Shown in pieces: positions 25,384 through 33,912 of a stretch of DNA of 64,000 nt. The notes below the pieces were generated by a model. The model searched no databases. It saw only the letters and a list, made by a program, of their open reading frames with translations, and was not told the origin of the DNA. The number at the start of each line of letters is the position of its first letter. Position 1 is the first letter of the stretch. The stretch is taken from positions 806,001 through 870,000 of the forward strand of contig NZ_CP046051.1 in assembly GCF_013315815.1 (NCBI RefSeq). The letters run 5' to 3'. The stretch is from Caproicibacterium lactatifermentans (GTDB taxonomy: Bacteria > Bacillota > Clostridia > Oscillospirales > Acutalibacteraceae). The position numbers and the translations under genes were made by a program.

Positions 25384-27303
25384 TTATCCCTGTGCGGCTT
25401 CGGCGTCCTCCACCTGCTGTGTCAGAGTTTCCCACTCCTGAAGCAGGTGGTCGTTCTCCGCCTTGGCTTCTTCCAGCCGTTTTGTCAGGTCCATAGCCTT
25501 TTCATAGTCGCTGGCGGTTGCCGGGCTGGAAAGCTGCCCGTTCAGTATTTCCATTTGCTTTTCCACTTCATCAATGTGGTCTTCCAGCCGCCGCAGCTGT
25601 GCCTTCTGTTTGCGCAGGACGGACTGCCGTGCCTTGCGCTGCTGATAGTCGTTTGTCTTTGGCTGTCCCGCTTTCTGCACTTTTTCTTCCTGCTCCTGCT
25701 GTTCTTTGCGCTGCTGCAGAAAACTGTCATAGCTGCCGGTATAGGGAATGACGCCCTCCGATGTCAGCCAGTAAATGCGGTCAGCCAGCTGATTGATAAG
25801 GTATCGGTCATGGGAGATAATAAACAGAGTCCCCTCGTACTGCTGCAAGGCACTTTCCAATGCCTCCGTTGAGGTGATGTCCAAATGGTTGGTCGGTTCG
25901 TCCAGCAGCAGAAAGTTTGCTTTTCCCAGCATCAGATGCAGCAGCAGCACACGGGCGCGTTCGCCGCCGGAAAGGGCGGAAACGGGCTTGAATACATCCT
26001 CGCCGTGAAATAGAAAAATAGCCAGAGCAGAGCGGACCTTGGTTTCCGTCATCTGCGGGTACAGATCCCATATTTCATCAATGACACGGTTCTGCATATT
26101 CAGGCCGGTCTGCAGCTGGTCATAGTAGCCAATATGTACATTGGCACCGAAACGAATCGTTCCGCTGTCCGGTTTGTATTTTCCCAACAGTGTTTTTAAT
26201 AAAGAAGTCTTGCCGCAGCCGTTTGGCCCCAGCAGGAACACGCGCTCACAGCGGTGCAGATTCATGGAAACGTTGCGGAAAAGGGGACGCTTATGAAAGG
26301 ACAGGGAAAGATTTTCCGCGGTCAGCACATCGTTGCCACTGCGTTCCGGCGTAGGGAAAGAGAACTGCAGGTGTTCTGCCTTTGCCTCCGGTGTAACCAG
26401 CGTACTTTCCAGACGGGCAATGGCTTTTTCTTTGCTTTCCGCTGTTTTAATGCTCTTTTCGCGGTTCCAGCGGCGCAGCTGGGTGACAACGCCCTCCAGC
26501 CGGTGAATCTCCCGCTGAGTATTTTCATACTGCCGTTCTTCCGAAAGGTCATTTAAATCTTTCTGTTCCTGAAAGGCAGTGTAGTTGCCTTTATAGGTAG
26601 TTAGGTGCCCACTGTGCATTTCAAAAATGCGTCCGCACAGCCGGTCAAGGAAATAACGGTCATGAGAAATGACGATGAAGGCACCGTTCCAGCTGCGCAG
26701 AAAGTCCTCCAGCCACTCGACGCTGGTGATGTCCAGGTGGTTGGTCGGTTCGTCCAACAGCAGCAGATTCGCACCGGAGAGCAGCATTTTTGCCAGCTGC
26801 AGCTTTGCCCGCTGACCGCCGCTGAGCACCCGAACCGGCTGCCCCATTTGCTGGTCAGTAAAGCCCAGCCCCAGCAGGGCGCTGCGTGCCCGTGCACGGC
26901 AGGTAAGTCCGCCGCCCTGTACGAAACGGTCATTCAGCGTGGTTTGCCGCTCAATCAGCTTCTCGGTGGGGTGGGCGGTTACGGCGTTGTTTAGTTCATT
27001 TAGTTCGGCTTCCATTTTCAGCAGGTTGGAAAATACGGTTAATACCTCGGCGTAGGCGGTGTGGTCCAGGTCGCGGCAGACGTGCTGTTCCATATAGCCG
27101 AGAACCGTATTTTTCGCCTTGTAAAAGTTGCCCGCGTCGGGTGTATATTCACCGGTCAGTGTTTTAAACAGCGTTGTTTTGCCGGAGCCGTTGACGCCGA
27201 CCAGCCCAATATGGTCACTCTGCTGTACCTCAAAGGATACATCCTGAAAGATGACATTTGTTCCAAAGCTTTTTTCAAGGTTGCTTACGCCAAGTAGTGC
27301 CAT
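25384..27303 (-). CDS. ABC-F family ATPase
   Basis: 639 residues with two tandem ABC domains and no membrane segment, the mark of ABC-F translation factors. Domain 1: GVNGSGKTTLFKT (about 36-48), LSGGQRAKLQLA, LLLDEPTNHLDI. Domain 2: GPNGCGKTSLLKT (about 355), LSGGERARVLLLH, and a second LLLDEPTNHLDI. The linker between them (about 240-310) is charged and helical. The C-terminal 90 residues are a coiled coil (KAQLRRLEDHIDEVEKQMEI), as in Uup/YdiF-type members. These proteins bind the ribosomal E site and relieve stalling; some give antibiotic protection, but nothing here identifies this as a resistance gene. It is upstream of mtaB. Confidence 0.92.
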   Translation of the reverse strand: MALLGVSNLEKSFGTNVIFQDVSFEVQQSDHIGLVGVNGSGKTTLFKTLTGEYTPDAGNFYKAKNTVLGYMEQHVCRDLDHTAYAEVLTVFSNLLKMEAELNELNNAVTAHPTEKLIERQTTLNDRFVQGGGLTCRARARSALLGLGFTDQQMGQPVRVLSGGQRAKLQLAKMLLSGANLLLLDEPTNHLDITSVEWLEDFLRSWNGAFIVISHDRYFLDRLCGRIFEMHSGHLTTYKGNYTAFQEQKDLNDLSEERQYENTQREIHRLEGVVTQLRRWNREKSIKTAESKEKAIARLESTLVTPEAKAEHLQFSFPTPERSGNDVLTAENLSLSFHKRPLFRNVSMNLHRCERVFLLGPNGCGKTSLLKTLLGKYKPDSGTIRFGANVHIGYYDQLQTGLNMQNRVIDEIWDLYPQMTETKVRSALAIFLFHGEDVFKPVSALSGGERARVLLLHLMLGKANFLLLDEPTNHLDITSTEALESALQQYEGTLFIISHDRYLINQLADRIYWLTSEGVIPYTGSYDSFLQQRKEQQEQEEKVQKAGQPKTNDYQQRKARQSVLRKQKAQLRRLEDHIDEVEKQMEILNGQLSSPATASDYEKAMDLTKRLEEAKAENDHLLQEWETLTQQVEDAEAAQG

Positions 27304-27424
27304 GCTTTTTTCGCTCCAATATGTATTTTGAATCTGTTTTTCAAATGATAAAAGAGAACAATATGTACAGGCCCAATAGGGCCTATCTTTGTTATTATAC
27401 TGAAACCTGTCGGTAAAAGCAAGT

Positions 27425-27859
27425 TTACAGCATTCCTTTCAGCTGTTCTATCGTTTGTTCTTCTTTCCGGATAAGGTTCTCGGCCAGCGTGCGTGCGTTG
27501 CTGTTTGATTTTGGCATATCGTTCAGGCACTGCTGCAGGCTGATAATACCCATTCCCGTACCCTGCACCATCATTTCCGCAATGTGTTCGGCGGAGCTGT
27601 CCGCCAGCGTGTTCATCTGCACGCCGCTCCACAGCATGGCTTTCTTCATAGGGCCGGTTTCATTTTTCGGCTCTTCACCATTTTCCTCCAGCATCTGCCG
27701 GGCTTTGTAGCCGGTCTGTTCATAGGTTTTGCGCTGTGAAAAAAGCTGTGTGCGCATTTGGTCGTCATGCACTTTTGGCAGCAGCAGATTTACGGCTTCC
27801 TGTCCCATAGAGCATACTTTGCAGATTTCATCTAGTATTTCTGTGTTTTCTTCCGGCAA
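27425..27859 (-). CDS. Conserved hypothetical four-helix protein
   Basis: 144 residues, almost entirely helical by pattern, with no signal peptide or membrane segment. Four amphipathic stretches can be followed (residues 3-28, 32-58, 66-98, 115-143). The layout resembles ferritin-like DUF2383-type bundles, but no metal-ligand ExxH pair is evident, so the family is uncertain. It stands alone between the ABC-F gene and the divergent asparaginase gene. The product's role cannot be read from context. Confidence 0.6.
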   Translation of the reverse strand: MPEENTEILDEICKVCSMGQEAVNLLLPKVHDDQMRTQLFSQRKTYEQTGYKARQMLEENGEEPKNETGPMKKAMLWSGVQMNTLADSSAEHIAEMMVQGTGMGIISLQQCLNDMPKSNSNARTLAENLIRKEEQTIEQLKGML

Positions 27860-27982
27860 AATAATCGCCTCCCGTGTTTATTCTGCCCGCTGCGGGGCAG
27901 TTTAATCTGGACGGAAGACCTTTTCCTGTGGTATAATAAACAATGTCTAAATATAGGTAAAAGAGCTTTGCAAAAATCATTT

Positions 27983-28966
27983 ATGAAAAAAATATTGCTA
28001 ATCGCCACGGGGGGCACCATAGCTTCCCACAAAACAAAAGATGGGCTGACACCGTCCCTTACATCGGAGGAACTGCTTCACTATGTACCCAAAACGGCGG
28101 AATTTTGTCAGGTGGATACCCAGCAGATTCTCAGCCTGGACAGCACCAATATCCAGCCGCGGCACTGGCTGCTGATGGCTCGCACTGTGCAGAAATACTA
28201 TCGGGAATACGACGGATTTGTCATCTGTCACGGTACCGATACCATGGCTTATACAGCGGCGGCGCTGTCTTATCTAATTCGTGACCCGGACAAACCGGTG
28301 GTCATTACCGGCTCTCAAAAGCCCATTGATGTGGATGTAACCGATGCCAAAACAAATTTGGAGGACAGCCTGCTGTGGGCCTGCAGGGGAAGCGGCGGTG
28401 TGTGCATTGTGTTCGGTGGAAAGGTCATTGCCGGAACCAGAGCGCGCAAAAGCCGCACCAAAAGCTACAATGCCTTTTCCAGCATCAATTTTCCGGACCT
28501 CGCGGTTATTCGGGACGGAAACATCATCCGGTATATTTGTCCACAGCCGGCCAAAGGACCGTTCTTTTCCAGCCAGCTGGACAGCAGTGTTTCTGTGCTG
28601 AAACTGACGCCGGGCCTTTCGGAGGAAACGTTTGCGGCGGTTGGAAACCTGTGTGACGGGCTGATTGTGGAAAGCTACGGTGTCGGCGGTATTCCGGACC
28701 TGTATTCCTGCGCACTGGAACGCCTTACCCGTGATGGAAAAATCGTCGTTGTAGCCACACAGGTTGCACATGAGGGCAGCGACATGGCGGTGTATCGTGT
28801 CGGCCATGTTGCCAAGAAACGCTTTGGCCTGCTGGAAACGTATGATATGACGATAGAGTCCACCGTGACCAAACTGATGTGGGTGCTTGCCCAAACGCAT
28901 GACCTGCAGGAAGTACAGCGGCTGTTCTACCAAACCATCAATTATGACGTCCTCTGGGTGCAGTGA
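27983..28966 (+). CDS. ansA: Type I L-asparaginase
   Basis: About 327 residues from the ATG at 27983; a TTG at 27968 would add five residues, and no clear Shine-Dalgarno decides between them. Both catalytic triads are present: IATGGTIASHKT (first Thr, near residue 12) and VICHGTDTMAYTAAAL (Thr-Asp pair, near 83-93), followed by VVITGSQKPID. No signal peptide, so the cytoplasmic enzyme, which hydrolyses asparagine to aspartate and ammonia. The C-terminal allosteric-type domain is complete. It faces away from the hypothetical gene; a 75-nt gap leads to the isomerase gene, which may be co-transcribed. Confidence 0.92.
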   Translation: MKKILLIATGGTIASHKTKDGLTPSLTSEELLHYVPKTAEFCQVDTQQILSLDSTNIQPRHWLLMARTVQKYYREYDGFVICHGTDTMAYTAAALSYLIRDPDKPVVITGSQKPIDVDVTDAKTNLEDSLLWACRGSGGVCIVFGGKVIAGTRARKSRTKSYNAFSSINFPDLAVIRDGNIIRYICPQPAKGPFFSSQLDSSVSVLKLTPGLSEETFAAVGNLCDGLIVESYGVGGIPDLYSCALERLTRDGKIVVVATQVAHEGSDMAVYRVGHVAKKRFGLLETYDMTIESTVTKLMWVLAQTHDLQEVQRLFYQTINYDVLWVQ

Positions 28967-29041
28967 TTTTTTCTGTACCTGCTTCAACATAGAAAACCAG
29001 CACTTGCTTTGATTTGACAAGAAAAAACAGGGGGTGCTCTT

Positions 29042-29911
29042 TTGCAAGTAGGAATTTCGACTGCGTGCCTGTATCCGGCTTTGCTGGAAAAAAGTTTGGC
29101 GGCACTATTGGAGATGGGGTTTCGGCATTTCGAGTTTTTTTTCAATACATTTAGTGAGCTGCAGCCAGCGTATGTGCGCAGATTGTCCCATATGATGCAG
29201 CAGTACGGTGCAACCGCGAAAAGCGTGCATCCGTTTACTTCCGGATACGAAAGTTTTTTGCTGTTTTCCGGGTATGAAAGACGCTTCGATGACACACTGG
29301 AGTTTTACAAGTCTTATTTTGAGGCGGCTAATCTTTTGGGTGCGGACCTGCTGGTTCTGCATGGTCAACGGCTGGAACGGCAAAGTGATATGACACAGGA
29401 AGCGTATTTCGAGCATTACCATAAACTGCTGGAAACCGGCCGCTCGTTCGGTGTGACCGTTGCGCAGGAAAATGTGAACCGCTTCCGCAGCAGTGACCCG
29501 GCATTTTTAACGCAGATGCGGCAGTATCTGCACGATGACTGTGCCTTTGTGCTGGACATCAAACAATCCGTGCGGGCAGGGTACAGCCCGTTTCAAACCT
29601 GTGCGGCCATGGGGGAGCAGCTGGTACACGTACACATCAATGATAACTGTCCCGGCAGGACTTGCCTGCTGCCCGGATTTGGCCAAATGGATTATCACAG
29701 GCTGCTGCATCAGATGGCACGCCAGAATTTCCAGGGTGATTGTATGATGGAGGTTTATCGGTCCAGCTTTCACCGAAAAGAGGACCTGCTGCAGGCAAAG
29801 CAGACAACGGAGCAGCTGCAGAAGGAATATGAGCAGCTGACGGCTGTACCGTGCGCCTGCAGTTCGGAGAAAACGGCGGATACCCCCGCGGCGGGGGCGT
29901 GTTCCTACTGA
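29042..29911 (+). CDS. Sugar phosphate isomerase/epimerase (TIM barrel)
   Basis: 289 residues. The xylose-isomerase-like/AP endonuclease 2 fold is suggested by [17 protein letters not shown] at the start, [55 protein letters not shown] and [15 protein letters not shown], with Glu, Asp and His residues placed as metal ligands. The substrate is not known. The start is the TTG at 29042, with GGGGGTG about five bases before it. The last 25 residues (rich in Cys, Ala, Thr) look like a non-conserved tail. It is followed closely by nrdR (19 nt). Confidence 0.8.
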   Translation: MQVGISTACLYPALLEKSLAALLEMGFRHFEFFFNTFSELQPAYVRRLSHMMQQYGATAKSVHPFTSGYESFLLFSGYERRFDDTLEFYKSYFEAANLLGADLLVLHGQRLERQSDMTQEAYFEHYHKLLETGRSFGVTVAQENVNRFRSSDPAFLTQMRQYLHDDCAFVLDIKQSVRAGYSPFQTCAAMGEQLVHVHINDNCPGRTCLLPGFGQMDYHRLLHQMARQNFQGDCMMEVYRSSFHRKEDLLQAKQTTEQLQKEYEQLTAVPCACSSEKTADTPAAGACSY

Positions 29912-29930
29912 CAGAGAGGGAGAAAGAAAC

Positions 29931-30422
29931 ATGAAATGCCCGTACTGCGGTTATGATGAAAGCAAAGTAATTGATTCCCGCCCAACGGACGAGGGAGAGC
30001 GCATTCGCCGGCGTCGGGAGTGTATGAAGTGCGGTAAGCGTTTCACAACCTATGAAGTCATTGAAACGGTGCCACTGATTGTCATTAAAAAAGATAAATC
30101 CCGTGAAGTATTTGACCGTAGCAAACTGCTGCGCGGGCTGCTGCGTGCCTGCGAGAAGCGTCCGGTTTCTCTGGCAACACTGGAGCATCTGGTGGATGAA
30201 ATTGAAGCAAAGCTGCAGAATTCTTTGGACAGGGAAGTGGAGTCCTCCCAGATTGGTGAATATGCCATGGAAAAGCTTAAGGATATTGATGAAGTGGCCT
30301 ATGTGCGGTTTGCTTCTGTTTACCGTCAGTTTCAGGATATCAACACGTTCATGGACGAATTAAACGACATCCTTCGTACCCGTCAAAAAAAGCGGAAAAC
30401 GGACAATAATAAAAAACAGTAA
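29931..30422 (+). CDS. nrdR: Transcriptional repressor NrdR
   Basis: 163 residues. The N-terminal zinc ribbon uses Cys3, Cys6, Cys31 and Cys34 ([19 protein letters not shown], then [16 protein letters not shown]), followed by the ATP-cone (about 47-137: [20 protein letters not shown]). NrdR senses ATP/dATP and represses ribonucleotide reductase genes through NrdR boxes. No nrd gene is in the window, and I did not find an NrdR-box pair here. A lysine-rich tail closes the protein. A terminator lies at 30431-30480. Confidence 0.97.
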   Translation: MKCPYCGYDESKVIDSRPTDEGERIRRRRECMKCGKRFTTYEVIETVPLIVIKKDKSREVFDRSKLLRGLLRACEKRPVSLATLEHLVDEIEAKLQNSLDREVESSQIGEYAMEKLKDIDEVAYVRFASVYRQFQDINTFMDELNDILRTRQKKRKTDNNKKQ

Positions 30423-30430
30423 AAAAGAAC

Positions 30431-30480
30431 TGCCGCAAGCATTCCATTTTTGAAATGGATGCCGCAGAGCAGCTTTTTTA
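30431..30480 (+). terminator. Terminator after nrdR
   Basis: GCATTCCATTT pairs with AAATGGATGC (one bulged T), supported by flanking CTGC/GCAG pairs and a run of six T ending at about 30479. Confidence 0.8.
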
Positions 30481-30501
30481 TTGCTTGATTTTGATGGATA
30501 A

Positions 30502-30882
30502 TTATAAGATGTTCTGCAGCAGTGGAAATTCGCTTTCCTGCAGATTTCGTGCCAGTGTTTCTCCCCGTGCGCATTCGCTTTCAAACTGGCCGGGGTTGTC
30601 ACACTTTGACAGGTCCGGCAGGGTGGCAAGCGTTTGGTCAATTACCTCCAGACGGGAGTGCGGCTGAAATGTGCATAAAATCTGGTGGTCTTTTTCCCAT
30701 TCTTCAAAGGCTTTTTTGCTGAGTGTATATGCCTTTTGTGTGTCGCCGGTTTGGGCTGCATGATCCGCTTCCTGCAGTGTTTTCGTCAAGTCGTTGGTCA
30801 ATGTCTGTGTTGTTCTCCGTCCGGCGGAGCACAAAGCAAGGGATACGGCAAACAGTACGGCGCCAACTACCATCCGCTTCAT
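30502..30882 (-). CDS. DUF4363 family protein
   Basis: 126 residues from the ATG at 30880-30882, with AAAGGAG eight bases upstream; an ATG two codons earlier is too close to that site. The N-terminus is a single signal-anchor helix (VVGAVLFAVSLALCSAG); the rest is helical with acidic and Gln/Asn-rich stretches facing outside. DUF4363 genes regularly follow DUF421 genes in spore-forming Firmicutes, and the ATGA overlap with the DUF421 gene here shows tight coupling. The function of the pair is not established; roles in the spore or forespore membrane have been proposed for related proteins. Confidence 0.8.
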   Translation of the reverse strand: MKRMVVGAVLFAVSLALCSAGRRTTQTLTNDLTKTLQEADHAAQTGDTQKAYTLSKKAFEEWEKDHQILCTFQPHSRLEVIDQTLATLPDLSKCDNPGQFESECARGETLARNLQESEFPLLQNIL

Positions 30883-31556
30883 ACGCATTTCTCCTTTGGT
30901 ATGATTTGATAATCACCTTTTGTATTGGCCGTCATAATGAAAATATCTTCTGCACGCACATTCTGGTGCCGCAGGGTTTCCTCCAGCCATTTTTCGCTTT
31001 TTCCGCACACCTGCAGGGAAGTGTTGCTGACTACGCCATCACTGACGACAACGGTTTCAATGCTGGGGTTCGGTACGGCAATACCCAGCATTCCTGCCGT
31101 GGGCTGCTCCTTGTCCGGCTTTTTAATAATACTTATGCGTCCGTCTGTTTCCACGATGGCATAGGCAACATCTTTCAGGGAAAAAACGTTTTTTTCACGC
31201 AGTTGTTCAAACAGGTCTTCTGTTGTCAGGCGCAGCTTGCGCATTTCGGACTGCTGAACAGTGCCATCATCAATAATCACAATGGGTTTGCCGCAGATGA
31301 GTTTTCGGAATTTTCCGCTTTTCATCATAGACCAAGAAGTAAAAAGTTCGCATACAACCAGAACCATAATGGGCAGAACACCGCTGACCAGTGGCTGTCC
31401 GCTGTCCTGCATAGGAATGGCGGCAATATTGGAAATCAACAGTGTTACCACCAGCTCGCTGGTTTGCAGTTCACTTATCTGCCGCTTGCCCATCAGCCGA
31501 ACGGCCGCAATAATCAGGATATACAATAAAAGAGTGCGGATGAACGAAATCGTCAT
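30879..31556 (-). CDS. YetF-type DUF421 membrane protein
   Basis: 225 residues. Three N-terminal membrane helices (about 5-22, 36-53, 57-77) are followed by a cytoplasmic DUF421 domain with the usual KPIVIIDDGTVQQSEMRKLR and LREKNVFSLKDVAYAIVETD, then a small C-terminal part. B. subtilis relatives of this family are linked to spores and germination. It is the first gene of a two-gene unit with DUF4363. No obvious catalytic motif. Confidence 0.88.
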   Translation of the reverse strand: MTISFIRTLLLYILIIAAVRLMGKRQISELQTSELVVTLLISNIAAIPMQDSGQPLVSGVLPIMVLVVCELFTSWSMMKSGKFRKLICGKPIVIIDDGTVQQSEMRKLRLTTEDLFEQLREKNVFSLKDVAYAIVETDGRISIIKKPDKEQPTAGMLGIAVPNPSIETVVVSDGVVSNTSLQVCGKSEKWLEETLRHQNVRAEDIFIMTANTKGDYQIIPKEKCV

Positions 31557-31620
31557 GTTTTATCACCGGCAGTAGTATGCGCAGAAATGTGTGCGGCCAT
31601 ACACCAAGCCGAAACAGAAA

Positions 31621-31658
31621 AGAATCCGGTACCCGATTTTCATCGGATACCGGATTCT
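31621..31658 (-). terminator. Terminator of the rpsF-ssb-rpsR operon
   Basis: A 17-bp near-perfect stem (31621-31637 with 31642-31658, one non-Watson-Crick position) lies 21 nt downstream of rpsR on the minus strand, followed by TTTTCTGTTT. Confidence 0.8.
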
Positions 31659-31679
31659 GTATTCTTCTAAAAGCCGAAC

Positions 31680-31922
31680 TCAGTCACTGCTGAACGGCAG
31701 CAGTGCGAGATGACGGGCACGCTTGATGGCAATGGTCAGCTCACGCTGATGACGGGCACAGGTGCCGGTCACACGACGAGGCAGAATCTTTGCACGCTCG
31801 GAAATGAAGCGGCGCAGCTTTGCGACATCTTTGTAGTCGATATGCTCGACCTTATCAATGCAGAAGCTGCAAACTTTGCGGCGGCCCTTGCGTCCACCGC
31901 GGCGATTATCTCTATCAGCCAT
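31680..31922 (-). CDS. rpsR: 30S ribosomal protein S18
   Basis: 80 residues with the S18 core ([20 protein letters not shown], then [19 protein letters not shown]). The CSFC pair plus CARH make this the zinc-binding (C+) form of S18. It binds with S6 to 16S rRNA in the small-subunit platform. Last gene of the rpsF-ssb-rpsR operon. Confidence 0.98.
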   Translation of the reverse strand: MADRDNRRGGRKGRRKVCSFCIDKVEHIDYKDVAKLRRFISERAKILPRRVTGTCARHQRELTIAIKRARHLALLPFSSD

Positions 31923-31970
31923 AATACTGGTAACCTCCTTAAGTTAAAGTAAAAGAACAGTCAAATTTCC

Positions 31971-32486
31971 TTAGAACGGCAGGTCGTCGTCATCAGGAAG
32001 CGGCTGAAAGTCGCCGGTGTCGCCGCTGGAATAGGCCGGAGAGGCCGGTGCGGCGGCAGGGGCTGGTGCTGCAGGTGTGCTGGCAGCCGGTGCAGGCTGC
32101 TGATAAGAGCTTTGTCTGGGTGCAGGGGCAGCGGCACCGCCATAGGTACCGGATTCCCGCTTGCCGCCGCAGAACTGGACGTTATCAGCAACGACCTCGT
32201 ACCGGGTGCGCTTGTTGCCGTCACGGTCCGTATAATTGTCCACATGCAGGGAGCCCTGAATGGCAATCATGGAACCTTTGCTGAAGTAGCGGCAGATAAA
32301 TTCCGCCGTCTGTCTCCACGCAGTCACGTCGATAAAGTCCGTCTGCTTTTCTGCACCGGACCGGGAGTAGTTGCGGTCTACCGCAATGCGGATGCTGGTT
32401 ACAGCAACATCATTCGGTGTGTGGCGCAGCTCCGGGTCTGCCACCAGACGGCCCATTAAAACAACAACGTTTAGCAATTCACGCAC
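31971..32486 (-). CDS. ssb: Single-stranded DNA-binding protein
   Basis: 171 residues: an OB-fold domain (1-110; LNVVVLMGRLVADPELRHTP, FICRYFSKGSMIAIQGSLHV), a Pro/Ala/Gln-rich linker (about 115-155) and the acidic tip DDDDLPF that recruits replication and repair partners. Binds ssDNA as a tetramer. It sits between rpsF and rpsR, as in most Firmicutes. Confidence 0.98.
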   Translation of the reverse strand: MRELLNVVVLMGRLVADPELRHTPNDVAVTSIRIAVDRNYSRSGAEKQTDFIDVTAWRQTAEFICRYFSKGSMIAIQGSLHVDNYTDRDGNKRTRYEVVADNVQFCGGKRESGTYGGAAAPAPRQSSYQQPAPAASTPAAPAPAAAPASPAYSSGDTGDFQPLPDDDDLPF

Positions 32487-32505
32487 ATCCTTTCTTTACA
32501 GCGGC

Positions 32506-32802
32506 TCAGTCTTCCTTGCGGATGATGAGGGAACGCAGCACGCCGTCCGTGATTTTATAAACACGGTCCAGCTCAGCTGTAAAGGCCGGTGCGCTGGTGA
32601 AGTTAATCAGCACATAATAGCCTTCTGTTTCCTTGTCGATTTCATAAGCAAGTCTGCGCTTGCCCCATTCGTCAACTCCATCAACCGTGCCGTTCGCGGC
32701 AATCAGGTCCTTGAACTTTGTTACCAGTGCAGCGGTGTGCTGCTCGTCCAGCTTGCTGGAAAGGATAAATACGGTTTCATAGGCTTTGGTTTTGTTTTCC
32801 AT
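32506..32802 (-). CDS. rpsF: 30S ribosomal protein S6
   Basis: 98 residues from the ATG at 32800-32802 (MENKTKAYETVFILS). The AGGAGGTG site lies about 11 nt upstream; a GTG at 32812-32814 overlaps that site and is less likely. S6 fold: AYETVFILSSKLDEQ, WGKRRLAYEIDKETEGYYVL, RVYKITDGVLRSLIIRKED. Pairs with S18 on the 30S platform. First gene of the operon, behind a GC-rich leader hairpin and a strong promoter. Confidence 0.97.
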   Translation of the reverse strand: MENKTKAYETVFILSSKLDEQHTAALVTKFKDLIAANGTVDGVDEWGKRRLAYEIDKETEGYYVLINFTSAPAFTAELDRVYKITDGVLRSLIIRKED

Positions 32803-32831
32803 TGATAAAAGCACCTCCTTTTGGACTTATG

Positions 32832-32852
32832 GCCCCGGAAATATCCCGGGGC
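32832..32852 (-). promoter_or_regulatory. Leader hairpin of rpsF, candidate S6:S18 autoregulatory site
   Basis: GCCCCGG/CCGGGGC forms a 7-bp stem with a 7-nt loop in the 5' leader, 30 nt before the rpsF start and just upstream of its Shine-Dalgarno. rpsF leaders of many bacteria contain an S6:S18-binding hairpin with a CCG bulge. The size and place fit, but I cannot confirm the bulge. Confidence 0.4.
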
Positions 32853-32886
32853 AAGGATATGTCAGTCAAAACAGACTAACAAAACT

Positions 32887-32915
32887 AGTATAGCAGAAAC
32901 GGCTTGTCCCGTCAA
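32887..32915 (-). promoter_or_regulatory. Promoter of rpsF-ssb-rpsR
   Basis: Minus strand: TTGACG (32910-32915), 17-nt spacer, TATACT (32887-32892). The spacer coincides with the left arm of the galU terminator stem. Confidence 0.85.
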
Positions 32916-32943
32916 GATGAATCTTATGGGACAAGCCGTTTCT
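32895..32943 (-). terminator. Hairpin after galU, overlapping the rpsF promoter
   Basis: A perfect 16-bp stem: 32895-32910 (AGAAACGGCTTGTCCC) pairs with 32928-32943. It lies 20 nt after the galU stop on the minus strand. The following sequence is only moderately U-rich. Confidence 0.7.
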
Positions 32944-32962
32944 TGTTTAGAAAATATAATCT

Positions 32963-33838
32963 TTATAGGTCCTTGGCAATGCCTTTCAGATAAGCGCGAA
33001 AATCCTCGCCGATTTCCGGATGCTGCAGGCCAACTTCCACCTGTGCTTTCAGAATTCCCAGTTTATTGCCCATGTCATAACGCTTGCCGGTGAATTCCAC
33101 AGCAACCATACCCTGAGAACGTGCCAGGGTACGCATGGCGTCCGTCAGCTGAATCTCACCGCCCGCTCCGGGAGGTGTCTGGTCAAGGATATCAAAAATT
33201 TCCGGCGGCAGGACACAGCGGCCCAAAATGGAGTACAGGCTCAGCACTTTGTCAGGGGTGGGCTTTTCAATCATATCGGTACAGGAGAAATAGTTGTCAT
33301 GCAGCGGCTCTACCTTCAGGGAAGAGTACTTGGAGATATCCGCCGGTGACACTTTGTTTACGCCCAGCACGCCCTTGCCAAATTCCTCATAGGCACGAAT
33401 CAGCTGGCCGCAGGCGGGGTCTTTGCCGATAATCACATCGTCCCCGTACAGCACGGCAAACGGCTCGTTCCCGACGAAGGAACGTGCACGGCTGATGGCG
33501 TGTCCCAGACCGCGGGTCTCTTTCTGGCGGACGAAATAAAAGTTTGCCAGATGCGCGATGTCTGTTACTTCCTTCAGAATGGCTTCCTTCTGCGGTCCGC
33601 CATTCTTCAGCTTTTCCTCCAGTTCCGGTACACGGTCGAAATGGTCCTCAATCAGGCCCTTGCCACGGTTTGTCACAATGAGAATGTCGGTAATGCCAGA
33701 CCGGACCGCCTCTTCTACAATATATTGGATAGCGGGCTTGTCTACGATCGGAAGCATCTCTTTGGGCATACTTTTGGTTGCGGGCAGAACACGGGTTCCC
33801 AGACCAGCCGCAGGAATAACTGCTTTGGTGATTTTCAT
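32963..33838 (-). CDS. galU: UTP-glucose-1-phosphate uridylyltransferase
   Basis: 291 residues from the ATG at 33836-33838, with AGGAG nine bases upstream (a TTG at 33847 is the alternative). Nucleotidyltransferase motifs: KAVIPAAGLGTRVLPATKSM (UTP loop), LPIVDKPAIQYIVEEAV, FAVLYGDDVI, GCV or GRCVLPPEIFDILD and GGEIQLTDAM. It makes UDP-glucose for surface glycans and glycolipids, a likely donor for transferases in this genome. Its terminator overlaps the rpsF promoter. Confidence 0.96.
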   Translation of the reverse strand: MKITKAVIPAAGLGTRVLPATKSMPKEMLPIVDKPAIQYIVEEAVRSGITDILIVTNRGKGLIEDHFDRVPELEEKLKNGGPQKEAILKEVTDIAHLANFYFVRQKETRGLGHAISRARSFVGNEPFAVLYGDDVIIGKDPACGQLIRAYEEFGKGVLGVNKVSPADISKYSSLKVEPLHDNYFSCTDMIEKPTPDKVLSLYSILGRCVLPPEIFDILDQTPPGAGGEIQLTDAMRTLARSQGMVAVEFTGKRYDMGNKLGILKAQVEVGLQHPEIGEDFRAYLKGIAKDL

Positions 33839-33912
33839 ATATTTCAACTCCTGTTAAAAAAAATAGAAAAGAATCCACAATATAAAAAGTATCTTTTGCC
33901 GCTGAATTTCCA

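Noticed and set aside
25384-27303. Antibiotic-resistance ABC-F protein
   Set aside because: The linker and coiled coil resemble Uup/YdiF-type housekeeping members. Nothing in the sequence points to resistance.
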